Positions 42,595 to 51,145 of a DNA stretch of 64,000 nt are shown piece by piece. The translations under genes were made by a program, and so were the position numbers. The notes beneath the pieces were generated by a model. It worked only from the letters and a program-made list of their open reading frames with translations. It ran no database searches and was not told the origin of the DNA. This DNA is from Bacteroidota bacterium (GTDB taxonomy: Bacteria; Bacteroidota; Bacteroidia; Flavobacteriales; Flavobacteriaceae), in the NCBI GenBank assembly GCA_023446155.1, contig JAEXIT010000010.1, forward strand, positions 205,398-269,397. Direction: 5' to 3'. Position 1 is the stretch's first letter, and every line of letters starts with the position of its first letter.

Positions 42595-45021
42595 ATGCGT
42601 ATATCATACAATTGGTTAAAACAATTCATAAAATTAGATTGGAATTCTGAAGACACCGCTGCTTTACTGACCGATTTAGGTCTGGAAGTGGAAGGCGTGG
42701 ATAAGTATGAAAGTTTAAAAGGAGGACTTGAAGGTGTTGTTGTAGGTCATGTACTGACTTGCATTCCGCATCCAAACGCCGACCGATTACGGGTAACTAC
42801 CGTTGATTTGGGCGAAGGCACTCCTGTACAAATTGTATGTGGTGCGCCGAATGTTGCTGTTGGACAAAAAGTAGCCGTAGCAACCATTGGAACCAAATTA
42901 TACGATAAAGAAGGTGTTGCTTTCGAAATTAAAAAAGGAAAAATTCGCGGTGAAGAAAGTCACGGTATGATCTGTGCGGAGGATGAATTAGGTTTGGGCG
43001 AAGGCCACGACGGAATTATGATTCTTGCGGAGGATTTAAAACCGGGTACTCCGGCTTCCAAAGTTTTTAATATCGAAACGGATGAAGTTTTCGAAATCGG
43101 ATTGACCCCGAACCGTGCTGATGCAATGAGTCACCTGGGTGTTGCCCGTGACCTTAGAGCCGGATTGATTCAGAAAAACATCACGCATACGGAATTGATC
43201 ACACCTTCTGTGAGCAAATTTAAAGTTGAAAAACGTACCTTAAAAATCGACATTAAGGTTGAAGATAACAAACTGGCACCGCGTTATTGTGGTGTTACCA
43301 TTTCGGGCATCACGGTAAAAGCGTCGCCGTCGTGGTTACAAAACCGTTTAAAAGCGATCGGATTAACGCCAAAAAACAATGTTGTTGACGTTACCAATTA
43401 TGTTTTACATGAATTAGGGCAACCACTACACGCTTTTGACGCGGCGAAGATCAAAGGTGGAAAAGTGACGGTTAAAACGGTTGCTGCCGGTACTAAATTC
43501 GTCACCCTCGACGAGGTGGAGCGCACCTTACACGAAGAAGATTTAATGATTTGTGATGATAACGGCCCTATGTGTATTGCCGGTGTATTTGGCGGTAAGA
43601 ATTCCGGTGTAAGCGAAAACACAACTGCTATCTTTTTAGAAAGTGCTTATTTCAATCCGATTTCAGTACGTAAAACAGCCAAACGTCATACGCTAAGTAC
43701 TGATGCGTCCTTCCGTTTTGAAAGAGGTATTGATCCTACGATTACGGAATACGCCTTAAAGCGCGCTGCGTTATTGATTCAGGAGGTTGCCGGCGGTGAA
43801 ATCACTTCCGATGTAATCGACCTGTACCCAAAAAAGATCGAGGATTTTTCCGTGTTGTTAAATTTCAACAACGTAACCAAAATCATCGGACAGGAATTAT
43901 CAAAAGAAACCATCAAAAAAATCCTGGTTTCACTAGACATTAAAGTAAACAGCGTGTCGGATGCCGGTTTGGGATTAACCATTCCTGCCTACCGTGTGGA
44001 TGTACAACGTGAAATTGACGTAATCGAAGAAATCTTACGGGTTTACGGCTACAACAATATCAATTTCACTCCAAAACTAAACGCTTCGATTTCGAATTCG
44101 TCCCGTACGGAGGATTATAAAATTCAGAATATCATTGCCAACCAATTGGTTTCGCAAGGTTTTAATGAAATGATGGCCAATTCACTAACCTCTCCGGAGT
44201 ATGTAAAATTGTCTGAAAAATTAAAAGAAGAATTCAACGTCCTGATGTTGAATCCACTGAGTAATGATTTGTCGGCAATGCGCCAGTCGTTACTTTTCAG
44301 CGGATTGGAGGCAATTTCTTTCAATATCAACAGAAAACGCAGCGATCTGAAATTGTTTGAATTCGGAAAAAGCTACCATAAATTACCATCCGGTTATGAA
44401 GAAAACAAACACCTAACTCTGTTTGTTACCGGAAACCGATTAATGGAAAGCTGGATTACACCACAACAACCGTCGGATTTCTTCTTATTTAAAGGTTATA
44501 TAACCGGTATTCTTTCCCGTTTAGGCATTGAAAAAACCACCACACAACCTTTAGATAATGATATTTTTGCCGAAGGTACCGCGCTATCCGTTGGAAAAGA
44601 TGTGATCGTGGAATTGGGTACGATTAAAAAATCGATTTTAAAACATTTTGATATCAAACAAGAGGTTTTATTTGCCGATTTTAACTGGAGTGCCATTTTA
44701 AAATTACTTTCCACTAAAATCAAATTTGTGGAAATCCCTAAATACCCGGAAGTACGTCGTGATTTAGCGTTGTTATTGGATCAGTCCGTTGCTTTTGATC
44801 AAATCCTGACAATTGCCAAGCAGACTGAAAAATCGCTTTTAAAAGACGTGAACCTATTTGACGTATACGAAGGCAACAACCTACCGGAAGGCAAAAAATC
44901 GTATGCTGTGAGCTTTACGATCCAGGACAACTCCAAAACCTTAACCGATGTTCAGATTGATAAGATCATGCAAAAACTACAAGCTAATTTCGAAAAGGAA
45001 TTAGGCGCTACTTTGCGATAA
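42595..45021 (+). CDS. pheT: phenylalanine--tRNA ligase beta subunit
   Basis: 808 residues, the typical PheT length (E. coli 795). Domains: N-terminal tRNA-binding OB fold (LEGVVVGHVLTCIPHPNADRLRVTTVDLG, residues about 40-150), B3/B4 editing domain (MSHLGVARDLRAGL; RAAL region with AKRHTLSTDASFRFERGID), B5 helix-turn domain, catalytic-like core and C-terminal ferredoxin-fold anticodon-binding domain (PEVRRDLALLLDQSVAFDQI, SYAVSFTIQD). Works with PheS, which is not in the window. Single gene ended by a strong terminator. Confidence 0.97.
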   Translation: MRISYNWLKQFIKLDWNSEDTAALLTDLGLEVEGVDKYESLKGGLEGVVVGHVLTCIPHPNADRLRVTTVDLGEGTPVQIVCGAPNVAVGQKVAVATIGTKLYDKEGVAFEIKKGKIRGEESHGMICAEDELGLGEGHDGIMILAEDLKPGTPASKVFNIETDEVFEIGLTPNRADAMSHLGVARDLRAGLIQKNITHTELITPSVSKFKVEKRTLKIDIKVEDNKLAPRYCGVTISGITVKASPSWLQNRLKAIGLTPKNNVVDVTNYVLHELGQPLHAFDAAKIKGGKVTVKTVAAGTKFVTLDEVERTLHEEDLMICDDNGPMCIAGVFGGKNSGVSENTTAIFLESAYFNPISVRKTAKRHTLSTDASFRFERGIDPTITEYALKRAALLIQEVAGGEITSDVIDLYPKKIEDFSVLLNFNNVTKIIGQELSKETIKKILVSLDIKVNSVSDAGLGLTIPAYRVDVQREIDVIEEILRVYGYNNINFTPKLNASISNSSRTEDYKIQNIIANQLVSQGFNEMMANSLTSPEYVKLSEKLKEEFNVLMLNPLSNDLSAMRQSLLFSGLEAISFNINRKRSDLKLFEFGKSYHKLPSGYEENKHLTLFVTGNRLMESWITPQQPSDFFLFKGYITGILSRLGIEKTTTQPLDNDIFAEGTALSVGKDVIVELGTIKKSILKHFDIKQEVLFADFNWSAILKLLSTKIKFVEIPKYPEVRRDLALLLDQSVAFDQILTIAKQTEKSLLKDVNLFDVYEGNNLPEGKKSYAVSFTIQDNSKTLTDVQIDKIMQKLQANFEKELGATLR

Positions 45022-45043
45022 AAACTACCGATACAATAAGAAT

Positions 45044-45075
45044 AAAAAAGTCCCGATTTACTCGGGACTTTTGTT
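45044..45075. terminator. bidirectional intrinsic terminator, shared-hairpin copy 1
   Basis: AAAAGTCCCGA-TTTAC-TCGGGACTTTT. It ends pheT on the plus strand and lies 15 bases past the end of the HAD-like gene on the minus strand. Copies of the same hairpin are at 46091 and 46866. Confidence 0.9.
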
Positions 45076-45090
45076 TTATAGCTGTATATC

Positions 45091-45549
45091 TTATTTTAGA
45101 ATCCTTTCTAAATCACTATAGCTGGTCGCATTTAAACCGATATAGGGATTGGTGAGCACCAGCCTATCTTTTAAATTTTGAGACAACCCATTTAATGACT
45201 TGTCATCATCAATAATAATGACCTCTTCCGGACGATACTTACATTTATCCATCCAATGTTCGATTTCGGTTTTCCTTGTTAATCTTTTCTCTTGCGAAAG
45301 ATCCAAAATAGAAATCGTATCAGCATGTATCTTTCTTCTTTTAAAGATTTCCACCCATTCTAAAAGTGGAAAACGAAAACGATGCGACGTTGACAAAATC
45401 AATTCTACTTTTTTTACTTTACCGATGATCTCATTTAACACGAAAACAGCGATTGTATTGAATTGATAAAAGCCATCCTGTGCCATATCCACTTTTTTTT
45501 GCGGATTCGCATGTACCATTACTCCGTCGATGTCCAGAAAAATTTTCAT
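45091..45549 (-). CDS. HAD-like domain protein (Swiss-army-knife RNA repair type)
   Basis: 152 residues. Haloacid-dehalogenase-like Rossmann fold with motif I IFLDIDGVM (Asp6, Asp8), motif II STSHR (Ser then Arg-rich), and the acid motif VIIIDDDKSL (residues about 112-121). This pattern resembles the HAD domains seen in RNA repair proteins (HAD_SAK type), acting as phosphatase or phosphotransferase. The gene is immediately downstream of the DGNHR gene (9 bases), so both form one small operon. No other partners. Confidence 0.75.
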   Translation of the reverse strand: MKIFLDIDGVMVHANPQKKVDMAQDGFYQFNTIAVFVLNEIIGKVKKVELILSTSHRFRFPLLEWVEIFKRRKIHADTISILDLSQEKRLTRKTEIEHWMDKCKYRPEEVIIIDDDKSLNGLSQNLKDRLVLTNPYIGLNATSYSDLERILK

Positions 45550-45558
45550 TTTATTATT

Positions 45559-45945
45559 CTAAATTATTTTTTCAAAATCCGAAAGAAAATCATCATTGCA
45601 ATACCTCCTATTATAAGGACAATTATAATCCCAATCTTCTTTTGTGTCGATTTTAATATCTTTAAATGATCGCCTGATATCCGAAAAAGGACACCCGGAT
45701 TTCTTAATATCTATTCTAATTCCAGCTAATTTATATGCAATATACCGATGATTTCCATCGGTAATCAACACTCCATTGTTCACTTTAATTGATCCAAACC
45801 GATATCCAGCCAAAACCCGCCGGTATATACGCTTAATTATAGCAAAACATACCACCTGATGTGTTGTGACGTATTCATGACATGAATTCTCAATAAACGC
45901 TCTTACTGCGAAAATATCAAGTTCTTCATTATTACAATAATTCAT
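45559..45945 (-). CDS. ParB-like DGNHR protein
   Basis: 128 residues from the ATG at 45945; the frame is open to 45969. The segment VNNGVLITDGNHRYIAYKLAGI matches the ParB/sulfiredoxin-like fold motif DG(N/x)HR, used by ParB-type CTPases, nucleases and free serine kinases. There is no C-terminal ParB DNA-binding part. Cys and Lys rich (SCHEYVTTHQVVCFAI, YNCPYNRRYCNDDFL). Noticeably AT-richer at the third codon position than rpsA or pheT. First gene of a two-gene unit with the HAD-like gene; no promoter match was seen upstream. Confidence 0.65.
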   Translation of the reverse strand: MNYCNNEELDIFAVRAFIENSCHEYVTTHQVVCFAIIKRIYRRVLAGYRFGSIKVNNGVLITDGNHRYIAYKLAGIRIDIKKSGCPFSDIRRSFKDIKIDTKEDWDYNCPYNRRYCNDDFLSDFEKII

Positions 45946-46090
45946 ATTCTTTTTTTGGCGAAAATTCATTATTCTTTTATAGGCATATATAGATACACTA
46001 ATTTACAAATAATTCATTGGATACAAATCCATTATTACCAAACAACCATCCCCAAAGCAAGACATTTTCCTTCCAATATCCCCTATTAAA

Positions 46091-46121
46091 ACAAAAAAAG
46101 TCCCGATTTACTCGGGACTTT
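46091..46121. terminator. intrinsic terminator, shared-hairpin copy 2
   Basis: The stem-loop GTCCCGATTTACTCGGGAC is again flanked by A-run and TTTC. It lies downstream of the fasciclin gene (minus strand), about 70 bases from its stop, and upstream of the two-gene cassette. Confidence 0.8.
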
Positions 46122-46192
46122 CAATTTTTGGAGGGTTCTCGTTTTCACAAGAACAAGTCAAGGGCAACATTAATCTACGTAACTTAAATTCC

Positions 46193-46759
46193 TTATGATT
46201 TTGGTAATAAAACAGCATCCACCACATGAATCACCCCATTTGACTGATTTACGTCGGCAATTGTTACTTTCGCACTTTTACCATTTTCGTCGGTTATATA
46301 TAAATCTTTTCCTTTCATCCAGGCAGTTAAGGTACCGCCGCTAACGGTTTTTAGCGTTGCTTTTCCTTTTCCAGCTTTAATCGCTTTATCGATATCTACC
46401 GCATTCATTTTTCCAGCAACCACGTGATAGGTCAGAATGGTTTGCAGTTGTTTTTTATTTTCCGGTTTTAAAAGGGTTTCCACTGTTCCTTTAGGCAATT
46501 TTGCAAACGCAGCATTGGTTGGCGCAAAAACCGTAAAAGGCCCTTTTGATTCTAACGTTTCTACCAATCCGGCCGCTTTTACAGCTGCTACCAAAGTAGT
46601 ATGGTCTTTTGAGTTTACTGCATTTTCGATAATATTTTTTGAAGGATACATCGGAGCACCTCCCACGGTTACGGTTTTTTCTTTTTGTGCAAAAGAAGCA
46701 GTTCCGAAAAACAACGCACAAGCCACAAAAGCAACGGATAAAATTTTTGAAGTTTTCAT
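46193..46759 (-). CDS. secreted fasciclin domain protein
   Basis: 188 residues with a signal peptide (1-24, ending ASFAQ) and one complete fasciclin (FAS1) domain: NIIENAVNSKDHTTLVAAVKAAGLVETLESKGPFTVFAPTNAAFAKLPKGTVETLL, then LTYHVVAGKMNAVDIDKAI and NGVIHVVDAVLLPKS (H box). Secreted or periplasmic adhesion-type domain; common in bacteria with no fixed role. Upstream is the rpsA terminator, so it has its own transcript. Confidence 0.9.
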   Translation of the reverse strand: MKTSKILSVAFVACALFFGTASFAQKEKTVTVGGAPMYPSKNIIENAVNSKDHTTLVAAVKAAGLVETLESKGPFTVFAPTNAAFAKLPKGTVETLLKPENKKQLQTILTYHVVAGKMNAVDIDKAIKAGKGKATLKTVSGGTLTAWMKGKDLYITDENGKSAKVTIADVNQSNGVIHVVDAVLLPKS

Positions 46760-46865
46760 AAGTGATTTTTTTAATTGTTTATATAGTCATTTACGGAACT
46801 TTTGTAACTATGGTTTTCAAAAAGTTAAAAAAAACATCAATTCCTTTTTTTTCAAAATACCAGAA

Positions 46866-46896
46866 ACAAAAAAAGTCCCGATTACTCGGGACTCTT
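46866..46896 (-). terminator. terminator after rpsA, shared-hairpin copy 3
   Basis: AAAAGTCCCG-ATTA-CTCGGGACTC, a shorter version (one T lost from the loop) of the hairpin at 45044 and 46091, 25 bases beyond the rpsA stop. Minus-strand T-run of seven. Confidence 0.85.
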
Positions 46897-46919
46897 AAAA
46901 GTATTATTCAGATAAGGGA

Positions 46920-48683
46920 TTACTCTCCTTTTTCCATTTTAGCTTTTAATTCAGCTAATGCATCAATATCTCCTAATGTTGTTTTTTCAGCATTATTAGT
47001 CGATGTCATTGTTGTTTCAGCAGCTTTCACATTTTTCTCTTCTTCTTCACGGAAGATAGCTGTGTGAGAGGCTACTACTCTTTTGAATTCTTTGTTGAAT
47101 TCAATTACTTTGAAATCAGCTACATCACCTTTTTTCAATTTCTTTCCGTCTTCTTTTTCTAAGTGACGTGTAGGAATGAAAGCAACGATATCATCACCAA
47201 ATTCTACAGTAGCTCCTTTGTCAACGATTTCAGAGATTGTTCCGTTGTGGATTGTTCCAACAGCGAAAGCATCCTCATACTGATCCCAAGGATTAGCAGT
47301 TGTTTGTTTGTGACCTAACGATAATTTACGTCCTTCAACATCCAATTCTAATACTACAACATCTAATTTGTCACCAACGTTAACAAATTCAGATGGGTGT
47401 TTGATTTTCTTAGTCCAAGAAAGGTCAGAAATGTATACTAATCCGTCAATTCCTTCTTCTAACTCTACGAAAATACCGAAGTTAGTAAAGTTTCTAACGA
47501 TTCCTGTGTGTTTAGAACCTACAGGGTATTTAGAAGTAATATCAGTCCAAGGATCCTGAGATAATTGTTTGATACCTAAAGACATTTTTCTGTCTTCTCT
47601 GTCTAAAGTAAGGATTACAGCTTCTACCTCATCTCCAACTTTTACGAAGTCCTGAGCCGAACGTAAGTGTGTAGACCAAGACATTTCAGAAACGTGGATT
47701 AAACCTTCAACACCTTCTGCAACTTCGATAAATGCACCGTAATCAGCGATTACAACTACTTTACCTTTTACTTTATCACCAACTTGTAAGTTTGGATTTA
47801 AAGCGTCCCAAGGGTGAGCGTTTAATTGTTTTAAACCTAATTGAATTCTTGTTTTCTCATCATCGAAATCAAGGATTACAACGTTTAATTTCTGGTCTAA
47901 TTCCAATACTTCGCTTGGGTGGTTGATACGGCTCCAAGACAAGTCAGTGATGTGGATTAATCCGTCTACACCTCCTAAGTCAATGAATACACCGTAAGAA
48001 GTGATGTTTTTCACAACTCCTTCTAACACCTGTCCTTTTTCTAACTGACCGATAATTTCTTTTTTCTGTACTTCGATATCTGCTTCGATAAGCGCTTTGT
48101 GCGATACAACAACGTTTTTGAATTCGTGGTTAATTTTAACAACTTTGAATTCCATTGTTTTGTTCACATACTGATCGTAGTCACGGATAGGTTTCACGTC
48201 GATTTGAGATCCTGGTAAGAATGCCTCGATTCCGAATACGTCAACGATCATACCACCTTTAGTTCTACATTTAACGAAACCGTTAACAATTTCACCTGAT
48301 TCGTTAGCAGCGATAACTCTGTCCCAAGCTTTGATTGTACGTGCTTTTTTGTGAGATAATACTAACTGACCTGATTTGTCTTCACGAACGTCAATCAATA
48401 CTTCTACTTTGTCACCTACTTTTAAGTTCGGGTTGTAACGGAATTCATTTAATGAAATTACACCCTCAGATTTAGCGTTGATATCAACGATAGCATCTCT
48501 TTCAGTGATACGAACCACTACTCCTTCTACTACTTCCTCAGCGTCGGTAGAGATAAAAGTTTTTGCTACTAAATCTTCAAATTCTTGTAAGTTTTTTTCG
48601 TCAACAGCATCGATACCTTCTTCGAAGTTATGCCAGTTAAAATTCGCTAAAAACTCGTCTTGTGTTTTTGTTTGTTCAGACAT
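46920..48683 (-). CDS. rpsA: 30S ribosomal protein S1
   Basis: 587 residues (E. coli 557). Repeated S1 (OB-fold) RNA-binding domains are evident: VVEGVVVRITERDAIVDINAKSEGVISLNEF, GQVLEGVVKNITSYGVFIDLGGVDGLIHITDLSWSRINHPSE, DKVKGKVVVIADYGAFIEVAEGVEGLIHVSEMSWS, HTGIVRNFTNFGIFVELEEGIDGLVYISDLSWT and a final GTIHNGTISEIVDKGATVEFGDDIVAFIP. It binds mRNA on the 30S subunit and recruits messages with weak ribosome sites, as seen here. Highly biased codon use. Strong promoter at 48804 and a leader of more than 100 bases. Confidence 0.97.
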   Translation of the reverse strand: MSEQTKTQDEFLANFNWHNFEEGIDAVDEKNLQEFEDLVAKTFISTDAEEVVEGVVVRITERDAIVDINAKSEGVISLNEFRYNPNLKVGDKVEVLIDVREDKSGQLVLSHKKARTIKAWDRVIAANESGEIVNGFVKCRTKGGMIVDVFGIEAFLPGSQIDVKPIRDYDQYVNKTMEFKVVKINHEFKNVVVSHKALIEADIEVQKKEIIGQLEKGQVLEGVVKNITSYGVFIDLGGVDGLIHITDLSWSRINHPSEVLELDQKLNVVILDFDDEKTRIQLGLKQLNAHPWDALNPNLQVGDKVKGKVVVIADYGAFIEVAEGVEGLIHVSEMSWSTHLRSAQDFVKVGDEVEAVILTLDREDRKMSLGIKQLSQDPWTDITSKYPVGSKHTGIVRNFTNFGIFVELEEGIDGLVYISDLSWTKKIKHPSEFVNVGDKLDVVVLELDVEGRKLSLGHKQTTANPWDQYEDAFAVGTIHNGTISEIVDKGATVEFGDDIVAFIPTRHLEKEDGKKLKKGDVADFKVIEFNKEFKRVVASHTAIFREEEEKNVKAAETTMTSTNNAEKTTLGDIDALAELKAKMEKGE

Positions 48684-48803
48684 GTCTGATAAAAAATTTG
48701 TATTCTGTGTTTTCCTGAGTTTCTTAATGCGATCGAAAACAACAGAAGTGTTTTACATAAATTGTTGATACCTAAAGGAAACTCGTCTTCGCCAAAAGGT
48801 GTG

Positions 48804-48835
48804 CAAAGGTAATACTATTTTTTTGATTTACAAAA
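48804..48835 (-). promoter_or_regulatory. rpsA promoter, TTG-N19-TAnnTTTG
   Basis: Minus strand: TTTTG (48831-48835, TTG at 48831-48833), then exactly 19 bases, then TACCTTTG (48804-48811), the full Bacteroidota sigma-A consensus. The start point is about 48797, leaving a leader of about 114 bases before the rpsA ATG. Confidence 0.85.
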
Positions 48836-48900
48836 CTTTATTCCGTTCCTAAACAACAGCTTACCTTCTCCTTTAAAACCTTTTTTTCGGAAATGGATAC

Positions 48901-48932
48901 AAAAAAACCGGTTTTTAAACCGGTTTTTTTTT
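48901..48932 (-). terminator. intrinsic terminator overlapping the stop of the nucleoside transporter gene
   Basis: AAAAAAACCGG-TTTTTAAA-CCGGTTTTTTTT. The stem reaches the TAA stop codon of the transporter gene (minus strand). Confidence 0.88.
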
Positions 48933-50307
48933 AATGTGCTATATTTTGTACGTCTTTCGGATCGTGTTTGTGTTTAAACATCAAAGCGAAAGCAATGGCA
49001 ATAATTAATGCGTAAGCGGCAAATGTCAGCCAGATGTTATGCCAGTCTTTCATAAAGATTGGATTGCTGAAAAGTCCATCTGCTGTAATTTCCACACCGT
49101 GACCTTTTACAAATCCGTTCATCAGTTCGTTGGTTGGTTCCGTTTGTAAATACGTCGCCAGGTCGGTCGTGTTTGAAAACGATTTGGTAAAATACTTATC
49201 AATCGCCCATCCGGACGTAAAGCTTCCTAATACCGCTCCGAATCCATTGGTCATCATCATAAACAACCCCTGAGCCGACGAACGGTTTTTCGCACTGGTA
49301 TTGGTTTCCACAAATAGCGACCCCGAAATATTAAAGAAATCGAATGCCATACCGTAAACAACACACGACAATACGATCATCCATAAACCGGTTACCGGAT
49401 CACCAAAGGCAAATAATCCAAAACGCAATACCCAGGCCAACATACTGATCAACATTACCTGTTTGATTCCGAATCGTTTTAAGAAAAACGGAATCGCCAG
49501 AATAAATAAGGTTTCTGAGATCTGCGAAATCGACATGATAATCGTGGAATATTCCACTACAAACGAATTGGCATATTTTGGAAAATGTTTGAATTCATCT
49601 AAAAATACATCACCATAGGCATTGGTCAACTGTAAAGCACCTCCTAAAAACATGGAAAAGATGAAGAACAACGCCATTTTATAATTGGCGAACAATTTAA
49701 ACGCTTCCAATCCTAAAGTTTCCGATAAAGAGGCATTTTCACTGATCAATCGCTGTGGCTTACATTTCGGCAGTGTAAAAGCGTATAATCCCAGGATTAA
49801 CGCAGCAATACCGGCGATATAAAACTGGTATTCGGTCGCTTTATTTCCGGTAAGATTGGTAATCCACATGGCCACAATAAACCCTATGGTTCCAAAAACG
49901 CGGATAGGCGGAAAATCTTTCACCACATCACTACTGTTTTGTTTTAAAGCCGTATAGGAAATGGAATTGGATAACGAAATGGTTGGCATGTAAAAACACA
50001 TCGCCAAAAGCATCACATAAATAAAAGTCGTTGGTGTTGCTACCTGTGGTAACGAAAATAATACTCCTGCGTATAGTATGTGTAATATCCCGTATAATCT
50101 TTCGGCATTCACCCATCTGTCGGCGATGATACCCGTTAGTGTTGGCATAAATAAAGAAGCAATCCCCATGGTTCCGAAAACAAGACCAAATTGGGTACCC
50201 TCCCAGTTTTTAGTTCCAAACCAATAATTTGCTATGGTGATAAGCCACGCCCCCCAAACAAAGAATTGGAAGAAGTTCATCAGGATAAGACGATTTTTTA
50301 TAGTCAT
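48931..50307 (-). CDS. nucleoside:proton symporter-like MFS transporter (NupG/NHS family)
   Basis: 458 residues, 12 predicted transmembrane helices. Opening MTIKNRLILMNFFQFFVWGAWLITIANYWFGT and FMPTLTGIIADRWVNAERLYGILHILYAG match the nucleoside:H+ symporter branch of the major facilitator superfamily (NupG, XapB); the AMWITN and SGSLFVETNTSAKNRSSAQGLFMMMTNGFGAVLGSFTSG segments agree. It takes up nucleosides by proton coupling in the family; specificity here not known. Divergent-free, own terminator; upstream gene cmk is on the same strand 130 bases away. Confidence 0.88.
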   Translation of the reverse strand: MTIKNRLILMNFFQFFVWGAWLITIANYWFGTKNWEGTQFGLVFGTMGIASLFMPTLTGIIADRWVNAERLYGILHILYAGVLFSLPQVATPTTFIYVMLLAMCFYMPTISLSNSISYTALKQNSSDVVKDFPPIRVFGTIGFIVAMWITNLTGNKATEYQFYIAGIAALILGLYAFTLPKCKPQRLISENASLSETLGLEAFKLFANYKMALFFIFSMFLGGALQLTNAYGDVFLDEFKHFPKYANSFVVEYSTIIMSISQISETLFILAIPFFLKRFGIKQVMLISMLAWVLRFGLFAFGDPVTGLWMIVLSCVVYGMAFDFFNISGSLFVETNTSAKNRSSAQGLFMMMTNGFGAVLGSFTSGWAIDKYFTKSFSNTTDLATYLQTEPTNELMNGFVKGHGVEITADGLFSNPIFMKDWHNIWLTFAAYALIIAIAFALMFKHKHDPKDVQNIAH

Positions 50308-50437
50308 TATGTGGTGTAATTTTGTGTATTAGATTCGTTTTAATTTTTAAAAAAGCTGGTAAATCTATTAATAAAAACAGGAAATCCAAAATAAAATACG
50401 TTATAATACACACCGCATCGTATTCTGGATTTTATTT

Positions 50438-51133
50438 TTAATTTGATTGGGATCCTTTTTCGTTCGCCAGTTTTAGCACTAATGCAAATTGTTCTTCCCG
50501 ACTTAAATTGGAATTATCTACTTCATACGCATCCTCGGCTTTAACCAACGGTGAATCGTCTCTGCTGGTATCGATTTTGTCACGTCCCACTACATTTTGC
50601 AATACGTCATCATAGGTAACCTGTTGCCCTTTAGCAGTTAGCTCATCAAAACGGCGTTGTGCACGGGTTTCCGGACTAGCAGTCATAAAGATTTTTAACT
50701 CGGCATCCGGAAATACCACCGTTCCGATATCGCGGCCATCCATTACAATACCTTTATCGGCACCCATTTTCTGTTGTTGCTCCACCAGTTTGGCACGTAC
50801 CTCCGATACCTCAGCAATACGACTTACCTGTTGTGATACTTCCAGCGTACGGATTTCCGTTTCGACATTCTGACCGTTCAGGTACATTTCGGCAAATCCC
50901 AATTGCGGATTAAACTGAAACTGCAAGCTAATTTGTGGTAAAATGGCAATGAGTTGTTCTTTACTAAAATGATCATCGGAAATCAATCCCTGTTGCATGG
51001 CAAATAAGGTTACCGCGCGGTACATTGCTCCCGTATCCACATAAACATATCCCAGTTCTTTCGCCAGTTGTTTGGCCAGCGTACTTTTCCCCGTGGATGA
51101 GAACCCATCTATTGCTATGGTAATTTTTTTCAA
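50438..51133 (-). CDS. cmk: cytidylate kinase
   Basis: 231 residues. P-loop GFSSTGKSTLAK (residues 9-20), DTGAMYRAVTLFA, GRDIGTVVFPDAELKIFMTASPETRAQRRFDEL (CMP-binding and lid region) and DSPLVKAEDAYEVDNSNLS identify CMP kinase, which makes CDP from CMP or dCMP and ATP. Length and motifs normal. It is 12 bases downstream of porQ on the same strand, a neighbourhood also seen in other T9SS-bearing Bacteroidota. Confidence 0.96.
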   Translation of the reverse strand: MKKITIAIDGFSSTGKSTLAKQLAKELGYVYVDTGAMYRAVTLFAMQQGLISDDHFSKEQLIAILPQISLQFQFNPQLGFAEMYLNGQNVETEIRTLEVSQQVSRIAEVSEVRAKLVEQQQKMGADKGIVMDGRDIGTVVFPDAELKIFMTASPETRAQRRFDELTAKGQQVTYDDVLQNVVGRDKIDTSRDDSPLVKAEDAYEVDNSNLSREEQFALVLKLANEKGSQSN

Positions 51134-51145
51134 AATGTTTTTATT

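Noticed and set aside
45970..46090. Promoter for the HAD/DGNHR cassette
   Set aside because: No TAnnTTTG match found in the region; several partial TTTG strings only.
46437..46898. 153-codon plus-strand frame opposite the fasciclin gene
   Set aside because: Antisense to a protein with a clear FAS1 domain and signal peptide; runs through the rpsA terminator.
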